A stretch of 7,903 bases of DNA, taken from assembly GCA_003152255.1 (NCBI GenBank), contig PLZT01000449.1, positions 1 to 7,903 of the forward strand, in the 5' to 3' direction. The translations under genes were made by a program, and so were the position numbers. Positions 1 through 6,645 of this stretch are shown here, piece after piece (the first letter of the stretch is position 1; each line of letters opens with the position of its first letter). The notes below the pieces were generated by a model. The model had not been told where the DNA came from and did not search any database. It saw only the letters and a program-made list of their open reading frames with translations. Origin of the DNA: Methylocystaceae bacterium (GTDB lineage: Bacteria; Pseudomonadota; Alphaproteobacteria; Rhizobiales; Beijerinckiaceae).

Positions 1-101
1 TAGCCCTCCGGCGTCACGAGATTGCGATAGGTGCTGACCGGCCGGTCAGCGATGTCCTCGCGCACGATGTCGTCTTGTTCGCGGATAAAGGCGCTGCTCA
101 T
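1..101 (-). CDS. Probable GreA/GreB-family transcription elongation factor (5' end only)
   Basis: Partial gene: only the first 33 codons plus two bases lie in the window, and the rest runs off the left edge. The translation begins MSSAFIRE, continues with an acidic stretch, and then reads DRPVSTYRNLVTPEG. An acidic N-terminal extension followed by 'RPxS...NxVTPEG' resembles the start of alphaproteobacterial GreA/GreB-like proteins, whose coiled coil would follow. Those proteins bind the RNA polymerase secondary channel and stimulate transcript cleavage; that role is taken from the family and cannot be seen here. The ATG at 101-99 is preceded by a purine-rich GAGAAAGAG stretch at a suitable distance. 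The gene lies on the same strand as the cys operon but is separated from cysN by 192 bp, so it is probably transcribed separately. The family call rests on about 15 residues and is tentative. Confidence 0.5.
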   Translation of the reverse strand, partial: MSSAFIREQDDIVREDIADRPVSTYRNLVTPEG

Positions 102-235
102 GACTCTTTCTCGCTTTGATCTATCTCAACAAGCGTGGGACTTGCGATGCTCTCGCTTATGACAATGGGACTTCGGCGCCAAAAGCGCAATATAGGGAAA
201 CGCCGCACTGACAGAGGGGGGTGCTATCGAGAGAA

Positions 236-265
236 TTTCGCTCGGAGTGGCTTGAAAGAGCGAAA
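236..265 (-). terminator. Hairpin downstream of cysN, possible terminator
   Basis: Bases 236-243 (TTTCGCTC) and 258-265 (GAGCGAAA) form a perfect 8-bp inverted repeat around a 14-nt loop, 29 bp beyond the cysN stop codon. Its position suits the end of the sulfate operon. On the minus strand it is followed by a C/T-mixed stretch rather than a clean U-tract, so it is not a classical intrinsic terminator; it could be a weak terminator or a 3' stabilising hairpin. Nothing else in 102-293 was convincing. Confidence 0.3.
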
Positions 266-293
266 CGGGCCCGACGGAGAGCGGCCAAACGCG

Positions 294-1919
294 CTACGGC
301 CCCAAATCCTCCGGCGCCTTCTCCTCGCCGCCGCGCATCCCGTATTTATACCGCGACCACAGTTGTTCGTGCGCATAGTAGAGCGCGATCTTAGCCACCG
401 CTTCCGTCGCGGTGATCGCCAGCGCGAGGCCGACGTTTCGCGTAAAACCGAACACGACGACGAATGTCAGAATGCTGCCCAGCACGCGCCAGGACAGCGC
501 CTTGGCGAGGCTGCGGCTGCGGGTTTGCAGCAGCGGCGTCGGCGGCGTGGGCAGGCCTTCCATCGAGGAATAGCTCGCCTCCAGCAGCGTCGGGGCGCCG
601 CGTTCCGAGTTTTGCGCTGATGTCACCATGCCGACCGCGACCGTCTCATTGGTGATGCGGTCGATAAGGATAAAGCCGCCGGTCTCGCGGTTTTCGACAT
701 AGGGATCGCAGACGACGACCGAGTCGAGCGTCAGTTCCGCCTCGCCGATCGCGTTGAAGGCGAGCGTCTCGTCCGCCGCGAGCAGGGGCGCGGCGAGGCC
801 GGATTCGATCTCGATGCGCGCGGTGACCGTTTTGACGCTCGCAGGCGTCGTCTTCGCGCCGATCTTGAGCAGATAGCTCTTGCCGAGCATTAGCGGTTCG
901 CGCACCAGCCACAGGAGTTTCGCCTGCAAGCGGTCGCCCACATTGGCCGGCGAGACCGGCGAGCACAGAACATCGCCACGCGAAATGTCGATCTCCTCGG
1001 TGAGCGTCAGCGTCACCGACTGGCCACACACGGCGCTCTTGAGATCGCCGTCCGCCGTGACGATGCGCGCGACTTGCGTGTCGCGGCCGAGCGGCAGAAC
1101 GCGCACGATGTCGCCGGGCTGCACGTTTCCGCCGCAGATAAAGCCGGAGAAGCCCCGAAAATCATGGCTCGGACGGTTGACCCATTGCACGGGATAGCGG
1201 AACGGCGCGATGATCGAACCGTCTTCGAGCGCGACGCTTTCGAGGTAAGCGAGCAGCGGCGGCCCGTCGAACCATGGCATTTTGGCGCCGGCCTTGACGA
1301 GATTGTCGCCGTCCTTGGCGACCAGCGGCAGCACGTAGATCGACACGAAGCGCAGATGTTCGGCGAAGGCGCGAAAATCCTTTTCGATCTGCCGAAACAC
1401 CTCCTCCCGGTAGTCCACAAGGTCCATCTTGTTGACCGCGACGACGACGTGGCGCACGCCCAGCATCGACACGATCACGCTGTGGCGCTGCGTCTGCGCG
1501 AGAATGCCCTTGCGCGCGTCGACCAGCAGCACCGCGAGGTCGGCGGTCGAGGCGCCGGTCGCCATGTTGCGGGTGTATTGCTCGTGCCCCGGCGTGTCGG
1601 CGACGATGAACTTGCGCTTGCCGGTCGCGAAATAACGATAGGCGACGTCGATCGTGATGCCTTGCTCGCGCTCGGCGGCGAGGCCGTCGACGAGCAGCGC
1701 GAAATCGAGTTCCTCGCCTTGCGTGCCGTGCTTTTTCGAATCCTTTTCGAGCGTTTCGAGCAGATCGTCCTGCGCGAGGCCGGCGTCGTAAAGCATCCGG
1801 CCGATCAGCGTCGATTTGCCGTCGTCGACCGAACCGCAGGTGATGAATCGCAGCAGCGGCTTTTCGGTCGCGGGACGATGGGAGGTCGTCTCCGGCGTTG
1901 GCGCGGGTCCGCCGTGCAT
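294..1919 (-). CDS. cysN: Sulfate adenylyltransferase large (GTPase) subunit CysN with C-terminal DUF2061 membrane domain
   Basis: 541 residues. CysN is the GTPase subunit of ATP sulfurylase; GTP hydrolysis drives formation of adenosine 5'-phosphosulfate (APS) by CysD. The EF-Tu-like GTPase domain is complete: P-loop GSVDDGKS at 29-36, EREQGITID at 83-91 (switch I threonine), DTPGH at 108-112, NKMD at 163-166. The beta-barrel domains follow to about residue 446. After a short Pro/Thr linker, residues ~467-525 match a DUF2061 domain (SLAKALSWRVLGS near the start, ALYYAHEQLW near the end), with two hydrophobic helices at about 478-494 and 497-515. No APS kinase (CysC) domain is present, unlike CysNC fusions. 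The ATG follows the cysD stop codon directly (TAAATG). An AGGAAGGA Shine-Dalgarno at 1929-1936, nine bases upstream and inside cysD, supports this start. It is the last gene of the operon. The membrane domain suggests anchoring to the inner membrane, which is inference. Confidence 0.95.
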   Translation of the reverse strand: MHGGPAPTPETTSHRPATEKPLLRFITCGSVDDGKSTLIGRMLYDAGLAQDDLLETLEKDSKKHGTQGEELDFALLVDGLAAEREQGITIDVAYRYFATGKRKFIVADTPGHEQYTRNMATGASTADLAVLLVDARKGILAQTQRHSVIVSMLGVRHVVVAVNKMDLVDYREEVFRQIEKDFRAFAEHLRFVSIYVLPLVAKDGDNLVKAGAKMPWFDGPPLLAYLESVALEDGSIIAPFRYPVQWVNRPSHDFRGFSGFICGGNVQPGDIVRVLPLGRDTQVARIVTADGDLKSAVCGQSVTLTLTEEIDISRGDVLCSPVSPANVGDRLQAKLLWLVREPLMLGKSYLLKIGAKTTPASVKTVTARIEIESGLAAPLLAADETLAFNAIGEAELTLDSVVVCDPYVENRETGGFILIDRITNETVAVGMVTSAQNSERGAPTLLEASYSSMEGLPTPPTPLLQTRSRSLAKALSWRVLGSILTFVVVFGFTRNVGLALAITATEAVAKIALYYAHEQLWSRYKYGMRGGEEKAPEDLGP

Positions 1920-2837
1920 TTAAAAATATCCTTCCTGTTTCTTTTGTTCCATCGAGGTCGCGCCGTCGTGGTCGATCAAGCGCCCCTGCCGCTCGGACGA
2001 GCGGCTCACGCGCATCTCCTCGATGATCGCGTCCAGCGTCGCCGCCGTGCTCTCGATCGCGCCGGTCAGCGGATAGCAGCCGAGCGTGCGGAAGCGCACC
2101 ATCTTTTGTTCGACGACCTCGCCGGGCAGCAGCTTCATGCGGTCGTCGTCGACCATGATCAGCGCGCCGTCGCGTCGCACCACCGGGCGCGGCTTGGCGA
2201 AATAGAGCGGCACGACGGGAATGTTTTCGCGCGCGATATAGTCCCACACATCGGCCTCGGTCCAATTGGACAGCGGAAACACCCGCAGGCTCTCGCCGGG
2301 GCCTTTGCGTGCGTTGTAAAGGCGCCAGAATTCGGGGCGCTGGTTCTTGGGGTCCCAGCGATGCTGCGCGGTGCGAAAGGACAGCACGCGCTCCTTGGCG
2401 CGCGACTTTTCCTCGTCGCGCCGGGCGCCGCCGAAGGCCGCGTCAAAACGCCATTTGTCGAGCGCCTGCTTTAGCCCCTCGGTCTTCATAATCTCGGTGT
2501 GCAGTTTCGATCCATGCACAAAGGGATCGATGCCCATCTCGACGCCGGTGGGATTGATATAGACCAGCAGTTCGACGCCTAGCTCCTTGGCGCGCTGGTC
2601 GCGGAAGGCGATCATCTCCTTGAACTTCCATGTCGTGTCGACATGCAGCAGCGGAAACGGCGGCTTCGAGGGATAAAACGCCTTCATCGCAAGATGCAGC
2701 ATGACCGCCGAATCCTTGCCGATGGAATAGAGCATCACGGGACGTTCGCATTCGGCGACGACCTCGCGCATGATATGAATGCTCTCGGCTTCGAGCCGAT
2801 CGAGATGGCCGAGTTTGCGGATCGCCAGCGAACTCAT
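1920..2837 (-). CDS. cysD: Sulfate adenylyltransferase small subunit CysD
   Basis: 305 residues, the usual length for CysD. This is the catalytic subunit of ATP sulfurylase, a PP-loop (adenine nucleotide alpha hydrolase-like) protein that transfers AMP from ATP to sulfate to make APS, working with CysN in the cytoplasm. The PP-loop SIGKDS is at residues 38-43, [10 protein letters not shown] at 63-72, [16 protein letters not shown] at 135-150, and the family-typical [14 protein letters not shown] near 250-263; the protein ends with EGYF. The reading frame is open well upstream into cysH, but the start at 2837 gives the canonical N-terminus ([14 protein letters not shown]) and has a GAGGA Shine-Dalgarno seven bases before it. 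Its ATG shares one base with the cysH stop (TGATG), and its own stop abuts the cysN start, so translation of cysH, cysD and cysN is probably coupled. Confidence 0.96.
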   Translation of the reverse strand: MSSLAIRKLGHLDRLEAESIHIMREVVAECERPVMLYSIGKDSAVMLHLAMKAFYPSKPPFPLLHVDTTWKFKEMIAFRDQRAKELGVELLVYINPTGVEMGIDPFVHGSKLHTEIMKTEGLKQALDKWRFDAAFGGARRDEEKSRAKERVLSFRTAQHRWDPKNQRPEFWRLYNARKGPGESLRVFPLSNWTEADVWDYIARENIPVVPLYFAKPRPVVRRDGALIMVDDDRMKLLPGEVVEQKMVRFRTLGCYPLTGAIESTAATLDAIIEEMRVSRSSERQGRLIDHDGATSMEQKKQEGYF

Positions 2838-3607
2838 CACGCGTCCTCGCCAGTTTTCGCCGACTCGCATACTGGCGCGGGACCGCGGCGCAAGACGCCG
2901 TCCTCGCCGACGTGCAGGCCGCATTCCTTCTTGGCGTCTTCCTCCCACCACCAGCGGCCCGCGCGCTCGCTTTCGCCGGGCGTAACGGCGCGCGTGCAGG
3001 GCGCGCAGCCGATCGACAGAAAGCCTTGCGCGTGCAGTTCGTTCACCGGCACGTCGAACTCCTCCGTCGCGGCGACGATTCTTTCGCGGCTGTAGTCGAT
3101 CAGCGGATTGACCTTGAGCAGCTTGTGGCCGGCGTCGAATTCCACGAGGTCGAACGCTCCGCGCGCATTGGATTGATCGGCGCGCAGCCCGGTGATCCAG
3201 GCCGAGGCGCCCGCCAGCAGCCGCGTCAAGGGCTCCACCTTGCGCAAATGGCAGCAGGCCTTGCGGTTTTCGACCGATTTGTAAAAACCGTTGACGCCGT
3301 GCTCGCGCACCCAGTCCTGCAAGGGCTCGGCTCGCGGATAGACGGCCGCGATGCGGCGGGCGTAGCGCGCTTCGGTGCGTTCCCACAATTCATAGGTTTG
3401 CGGGAACAGTCGCCCAGTGTCGAGCGTCGCCACTTCAATGTCGAGGCCGCGCGTGAAAATCACATGAGTGATCCATTGATCCTCGATGCCGAAACTCGTG
3501 GTGAAGACGATGCGGCCTGGCACGAATTCGCGCACCAATTGCAAACGATGATCGAGATCGAGCGGCGCGAGACGCGGCCCCAGCACATCGGCGAGCGACG
3601 GTTTCAT
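2837..3607 (-). CDS. cysH: Assimilatory phosphoadenylyl/adenylyl-sulfate reductase, APS-reductase type
   Basis: 256 residues. It reduces activated sulfate to sulfite using thioredoxin or glutaredoxin. Visible elements are TTSFGIED at 36-43 (nucleotide-binding loop), LDTGRLFP at 62-69, the cysteine pair CC at 118-119, TGLRADQS at 139-146, CAPC at 201-204, and ECGLH with the catalytic cysteine at 229. The CC plus CxxC set are the ligands of the [4Fe-4S] cluster found in reductases that use APS and absent from the E. coli-type PAPS reductase, so APS is the likely substrate. This agrees with the lack of an APS kinase in the operon. About 25 residues follow ECGLH and include one further cysteine (247). 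The start at 3607 overlaps the DUF934 stop by four bases (ATGA), and GGAG/AAAGG purine stretches lie just upstream. PAPS use cannot be excluded by sequence alone. Confidence 0.95.
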   Translation of the reverse strand: MKPSLADVLGPRLAPLDLDHRLQLVREFVPGRIVFTTSFGIEDQWITHVIFTRGLDIEVATLDTGRLFPQTYELWERTEARYARRIAAVYPRAEPLQDWVREHGVNGFYKSVENRKACCHLRKVEPLTRLLAGASAWITGLRADQSNARGAFDLVEFDAGHKLLKVNPLIDYSRERIVAATEEFDVPVNELHAQGFLSIGCAPCTRAVTPGESERAGRWWWEEDAKKECGLHVGEDGVLRRGPAPVCESAKTGEDA

Positions 3608-4107
3608 GATGTCGCCTTTCTCCGGCGTTCGAGGATCGAGCTCCGCGCGCCGTAGCCCTGTTGATAGAACTCGCTATAGGCGTCGCTCGCCGCGCGCCAT
3701 TGCGCTTCGTCCTGCCGCGCCGCGACATCGGCGGGGATTTCGATGGTGTCGAAGCCGCATTGGCGCGCGTGAACGGACTGGTCCGCGACAAGGCGTCCAC
3801 TGGCGCGCAATTCGCCGGTGAAGCCGGCGCGCCGCAACAGTCGCGCCAGCGAGAAGCCGCGCCCGTCGGCGAAGGCCGGAAAGGCTATGGCGATCAAGGC
3901 GAGGCGCGAAAAATGGGGGGCCAGAGCAGCCGGATCGGTCGTGTTGGCGACCATCACGCCCAGCGGTCTGTCGGGGGGCAAGGCCGCGAGAGCTTCGTCC
4001 AAGCGCTTTTGCGAGACGATGATCTTGCCGGCTTTCGGCAAATCTTCTTCATCGGCGAGGTGACGCCAGTCGTTTTCGACGAATTTCCCGTCAGATATCA
4101 GCGCCAT
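3604..4107 (-). CDS. DUF934 family protein of the sulfite reductase operon
   Basis: 167 residues. It belongs to the DUF934 family (sometimes annotated 'oxidoreductase probably involved in sulfite reduction'), typically encoded directly beside a ferredoxin- or CysI-type sulfite reductase in proteobacteria. The signature is FPAFADGRGFSLARLLR (residues 76-92), then GFTGELRASGRLVADQ (95-110) and CGFDTIEI (117-124). No cofactor motif, signal peptide or membrane segment is visible; the single cysteine (117) gives no metal site. The frame is open further upstream inside cysI, but the ATG at 4107 has a strong GGGAGGG Shine-Dalgarno six bases before it and gives the usual family length. The gene overlaps the end of cysI by 17 bp and the start of cysH by 4 bp. 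The biochemical function is unknown; position suggests a role in assembly, electron delivery or stability of the sulfite reductase step. Confidence 0.9.
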   Translation of the reverse strand: MALISDGKFVENDWRHLADEEDLPKAGKIIVSQKRLDEALAALPPDRPLGVMVANTTDPAALAPHFSRLALIAIAFPAFADGRGFSLARLLRRAGFTGELRASGRLVADQSVHARQCGFDTIEIPADVAARQDEAQWRAASDAYSEFYQQGYGARSSILERRRKATS

Positions 4108-5815
4108 CTTCGCCCTCCCGCCGCAGCACGTCCTTGAAGCGGGCGTGGCCCAACCGCCGCCATGTGTCGATGAAACGCTCGTCGCCCTGGCGCTCCGCGA
4201 GATAGAAGTCGACAATATGTTCGATCACATCGGGCACTTGATCGGCGGTGACGCCGGGGCCGAGCAATTCGCCGATCGACGCCGAGAGCGACGGATCGCC
4301 CCCCAGCGTGATCTGATAAGATTCCTGGCCCTTTTTTTCGAGCCCGAGAATGCCGATCGCGCCGATGTGGTGATGACCGCAAGCGTTGATGCAGCCCGAA
4401 ATCTTTATGCCGAGCTTTCCGATCAGCCGTTGCCGCTCGGGGTCCGAGAAGCGGCGAGAAATCGCCTGCGCGATTGGGATCGAACGCGCTGTCGCCAGCG
4501 CGCAATAATCGAGGCCGGGGCAGGATATGATGTCGGTCAGCAACCCCGCGTTGGCGGTAGCCAGCCCCGCCGCCTCCAGCATCCGCCACAGCGCGAAAAG
4601 GTCGTCCTTCTTCACATGCGGCAGGATGATGTTCTGCTCGTGGCTGACGCGCAACTCGCCAAAGCCAAATTTTTCGCTGGCGTCGGCGAGCGCGCGCATT
4701 TGCGCGGAAGTCGCGTCGCCGGGAACGCCGCCGATGGGCTTTAGCGACACGGTGACGATGGCGTAGCCGGGCGTCTTATGCTCGTTGACATTGACGTCGA
4801 CGAAGGCTTTGAACACGGCGTTCGCGCGCTTGGCCTCTTCCAGCGCCGCCGACACGGACTGCAAGGTCTCGTAGGGCGGCGGCGCGAAAAAGCCGGCGAT
4901 GCGCGCGAATTCTTGCGCGTCGTGCTGGAACGGCGCGCGGTCCATCGCGGCGAACTCGGCTTCGACCTGCGCCTTGATCTCCTCTATGCCGGTCTCGTGC
5001 ACGAGGATCTTGATGCGCGCCTTGTATTTGTTGTCGCGGCGGCCGAAGCGGTTATAGACGCGCAGGATCGCCTCGAGATAGGCGAGCAAATCCTCGCGCG
5101 GCAGGAATTCGCGCACGGTCTTGCCGATGAAGGGCGAGCGTCCGAGGCCGCCGCCGACGATCACCTCGTAGCCGGGCTCGCCCTTGTCGTTGCGATGGAT
5201 GCGCAGGCCAATGTCATGCGCCTTGATCGCGGCGCGGTCATGCGCGGCGCCGGCCACCGCGATCTTGAACTTGCGCGGCAGGAAGCTGAATTCCGCGTGC
5301 AGGCTCGACCATTGCCGCAAGAACTCCGCCGTCGGGCGCGGGTCTTCCAGTTCGTCGACGGCGACGCCGGCGAAATGATCGGCGGTGACATTGCGGATGC
5401 AATTGCCGGACGTCTGGATGGCGTGCATCTCGACATCGGCGAGCGCCTCCAGAATATCGGGAACATCGACCAGTTTCGGCCAGTTGTACTGGAGATTCTG
5501 GCGCGTGGTGAAATGGCCGTAGCCCTTGTCCCATTTGTCGGCGATGTCGGCGAGGCGACGCATCTGGCGCGCCGTCAGCGTCCCATAGGGAATGGCGACA
5601 CGCAGCATATAGGCGTGCAATTGCAGATAGAGCCCGTTCATCAGCCGGAACGGGCGGAACTCGTCTTCCGTCATCGCGCCGTCGAGGCGCCGGGCCACCT
5701 GCTGTCGAAATTCGGCGACGCGCTCGCGCACGAAGGCCGTGTCGTAAGCGTCGTAAAGATAGGTCGTCGTCGGCGCGTTGGGGCGCGCCGCTTGTTGCGG
5801 GTCGTGCGCGGTCAT
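4091..5815 (-). CDS. cysI: Sulfite reductase hemoprotein (nitrite/sulfite reductase family, siroheme and [4Fe-4S])
   Basis: 574 residues. It catalyses the six-electron reduction of sulfite to sulfide in assimilation. The two-fold repeat of the family is visible: a first ferredoxin-like half with FRLMNGLYLQ, HFTTRQNLQYNWPKL (101-115) and TSGNCIRNVTADHFAG (135-150), and a second half with GFGELRVSHEQNIILPHV (384-401). The [4Fe-4S]-siroheme cysteines are C432 and C438 (CPGLDYC) and C475 and C479 (GCINACG), the latter followed by HHHIG. No flavodoxin/FNR-type CysJ is encoded nearby, and a ferredoxin gene lies two genes upstream, so a ferredoxin-dependent enzyme is likely. The family also includes nitrite reductases, but the cysH-cysD-cysN neighbourhood argues for sulfite. 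The start at 5815 overlaps the DUF2849 stop by 4 bp (ATGA) and follows a GGGAGAG Shine-Dalgarno. Confidence 0.93.
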   Translation of the reverse strand: MTAHDPQQAARPNAPTTTYLYDAYDTAFVRERVAEFRQQVARRLDGAMTEDEFRPFRLMNGLYLQLHAYMLRVAIPYGTLTARQMRRLADIADKWDKGYGHFTTRQNLQYNWPKLVDVPDILEALADVEMHAIQTSGNCIRNVTADHFAGVAVDELEDPRPTAEFLRQWSSLHAEFSFLPRKFKIAVAGAAHDRAAIKAHDIGLRIHRNDKGEPGYEVIVGGGLGRSPFIGKTVREFLPREDLLAYLEAILRVYNRFGRRDNKYKARIKILVHETGIEEIKAQVEAEFAAMDRAPFQHDAQEFARIAGFFAPPPYETLQSVSAALEEAKRANAVFKAFVDVNVNEHKTPGYAIVTVSLKPIGGVPGDATSAQMRALADASEKFGFGELRVSHEQNIILPHVKKDDLFALWRMLEAAGLATANAGLLTDIISCPGLDYCALATARSIPIAQAISRRFSDPERQRLIGKLGIKISGCINACGHHHIGAIGILGLEKKGQESYQITLGGDPSLSASIGELLGPGVTADQVPDVIEHIVDFYLAERQGDERFIDTWRRLGHARFKDVLRREGEDGADI

Positions 5816-6141
5816 CGTGGCTCTCCCGCCTGCGCCAATTGGGCCTGTTTGCCGAGATCGCGGCGCACGCTCGGCCCCTTGATCCGCATTTTTTCGCGAT
5901 AATGCAGCGGCTCCGGCGCGCCGCCCGCGCCGATCGCCACGTCGGCGAGATAGATGTCGACGACCCGATTGGCGGCGACGTCGGCCTTGCCGCGCGCCTC
6001 CAGCGCCAACGCTTCGGCGCTGTCGCGGGCGACGCTGGCTTGGCGATGATCGCGCGCCCAGCCCGAGGCTCCAAGGAACAACACCTCGCCGTCGCGCAGA
6101 TCGCTGGCGAACAGAATTTGTGGATTTTTCAACTGCGTCAT
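5812..6141 (-). CDS. DUF2849 family small protein
   Basis: 109 residues. It matches the DUF2849 family, small proteins found mainly in alphaproteobacteria and usually encoded immediately upstream of the cysI-type sulfite reductase. The N-terminal half (QILFASDLRDGEVLFLGASG, residues 8-27) reads as a short beta-rich unit. An Ala/Glu-rich helix follows, and the C-terminal part has PLHYREKMRIKGPSVR (78-93), which I recall as characteristic. There are no cysteines, signal peptide or membrane segment. The start at 6141 shares one base with the ferredoxin stop codon (TGATG) and has only a weak Shine-Dalgarno (GGCGG), so it is probably translated by coupling. The function is unknown; conserved position beside sulfite reductase suggests an accessory or regulatory role, which is inference. 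Confidence 0.85.
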   Translation of the reverse strand: MTQLKNPQILFASDLRDGEVLFLGASGWARDHRQASVARDSAEALALEARGKADVAANRVVDIYLADVAIGAGGAPEPLHYREKMRIKGPSVRRDLGKQAQLAQAGEPR

Positions 6142-6488
6142 CACACCGCCAAGGGGATTGTCAGCCGCAGCCCGTCCAAATCGTCCGACCAAATGATTTG
6201 GCAGGAGAGGCGGGAGTTTTCGAAGATCAGCGGCAATTCGTCGAGCTTGTCCAGTTCGTCTTGTCGAGGCGGCGGAACCTTGGCGACCCATTCGGGGTCG
6301 ATGAGAACGTGACATTCCGCGCATGCCAGCGCGCCGCCGCAAGTGTTTTCCATGGCAAGCCCGTAATCGCGCAGGATTTCCATCAGCCGCCAGCCTTCGA
6401 CGGGCTCGATCGCATGCGTGACGCCCGCGCGATCCTCGACATGGATCACGGTCGTCGGCCTCTCCAAGCGCGCCTTCGCTTCGTGCAT
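6141..6488 (-). CDS. 2Fe-2S ferredoxin, adrenodoxin type
   Basis: 115 residues. A small electron carrier with one [2Fe-2S] cluster. The ligands are C50, C56 and C59 (C-x5-C-x2-C in CGGALACAEC) and C96 in the SRLSCQI motif, with 36 residues between the third and fourth cysteines, the spacing of vertebrate-type/adrenodoxin-like ferredoxins rather than plant-type. The acidic DELDKLDEL stretch (77-85) is the usual partner-binding region. The frame extends upstream to 6614, but the added residues are Arg-rich and unlike ferredoxin; the ATG at 6488 has a GAGG Shine-Dalgarno (6496-6499) seven bases upstream. It is the first gene of the cys operon and overlaps the DUF2849 start by one base. A donor role for CysI is the natural reading. 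Some related ferredoxins serve P450s or Fe-S assembly, so the partner is not proven. Confidence 0.9.
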   Translation of the reverse strand: MHEAKARLERPTTVIHVEDRAGVTHAIEPVEGWRLMEILRDYGLAMENTCGGALACAECHVLIDPEWVAKVPPPRQDELDKLDELPLIFENSRLSCQIIWSDDLDGLRLTIPLAV

Positions 6489-6586
6489 ACGCCCGCCTCG
6501 TTTCCCCGTGCGCGAGAGCGCCCCTCGCCGGCGCGAACCATGATCGCACGGCCGCGCGAGCGGCGAATGTCCCGTTTGAGCGTTGT

Positions 6587-6614
6587 TACATACCTGTCGT
6601 CGAGCGAATGTCAA
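6587..6614 (-). promoter_or_regulatory. Candidate sigma-70 promoter of the cys operon
   Basis: On the minus strand a perfect -35 box TTGACA (6614-6609) is followed after 16 bases by TATGTA (6592-6587), a half-match to the -10 consensus. Transcription would start near 6580, giving a leader of about 90 nt before the ferredoxin ATG. It is the best promoter-like pair in the A+T-rich core and points into the operon. The poor -10 fits a promoter that needs an activator. Confidence 0.45.
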
Positions 6615-6625
6615 TTCACTTTAAC

Positions 6626-6645
6626 ATAGCGCGATATCGCAATAT
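6626..6645. promoter_or_regulatory. 20-bp imperfect palindrome, candidate activator site for the cys operon
   Basis: The centre is a perfect 10-bp palindrome, GCGATATCGC (6631-6640). Extending five bases each way gives 8 of 10 matching pairs (ATA at 6626-6628 pairs with TAT at 6643-6645). Its centre lies about 55 bp upstream of the inferred cys start site and 12 bp beyond the -35 box, where LysR-type or other activators commonly bind. It is flanked by near-identical octamers CACTTTAA (6617-6624) and CACTTAAA (6648-6655), offset by 31 bp. The regulator is not identified; CysB-like control is only one possibility. Confidence 0.35.

Noticed and set aside
189..194. TATATT (minus strand) as a -10 box for the gre-like gene
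   Set aside because: It is a good -10 match, but the sequence 17 bases upstream is CCTCTG, not a -35 box, so there is too little to call a promoter.
294..1919. Bifunctional CysNC (sulfurylase plus APS kinase)
   Set aside because: The C-terminal extension is only about 75-95 residues, hydrophobic, and has no second P-loop.
1074..2474. Long plus-strand open frame (466 codons) opposite cysN and cysD
   Set aside because: It is antisense to two unmistakable genes. The translation is rich in Arg, His and Asp with no recognisable domain, as expected for the complement of GC-rich coding sequence.
2912..3655. Plus-strand open frame (247 codons) opposite cysH
   Set aside because: It is complementary to the cysH codons that encode the conserved cysteine motifs, and there is no independent evidence of coding.
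4778..5902. Long plus-strand open frame (374 codons) opposite cysI
   Set aside because: It is antisense to the sulfite reductase gene. The composition is that of a shadow frame and it has no motifs or plausible ribosome-binding site.
6489..6614. N-terminal extension of the ferredoxin to an ATG at 6614
   Set aside because: The extra 42 residues are Arg/Gly-rich and unlike a ferredoxin. The candidate promoter would start transcription inside this stretch, and the ATG at 6488 has a good GAGG ribosome-binding site.
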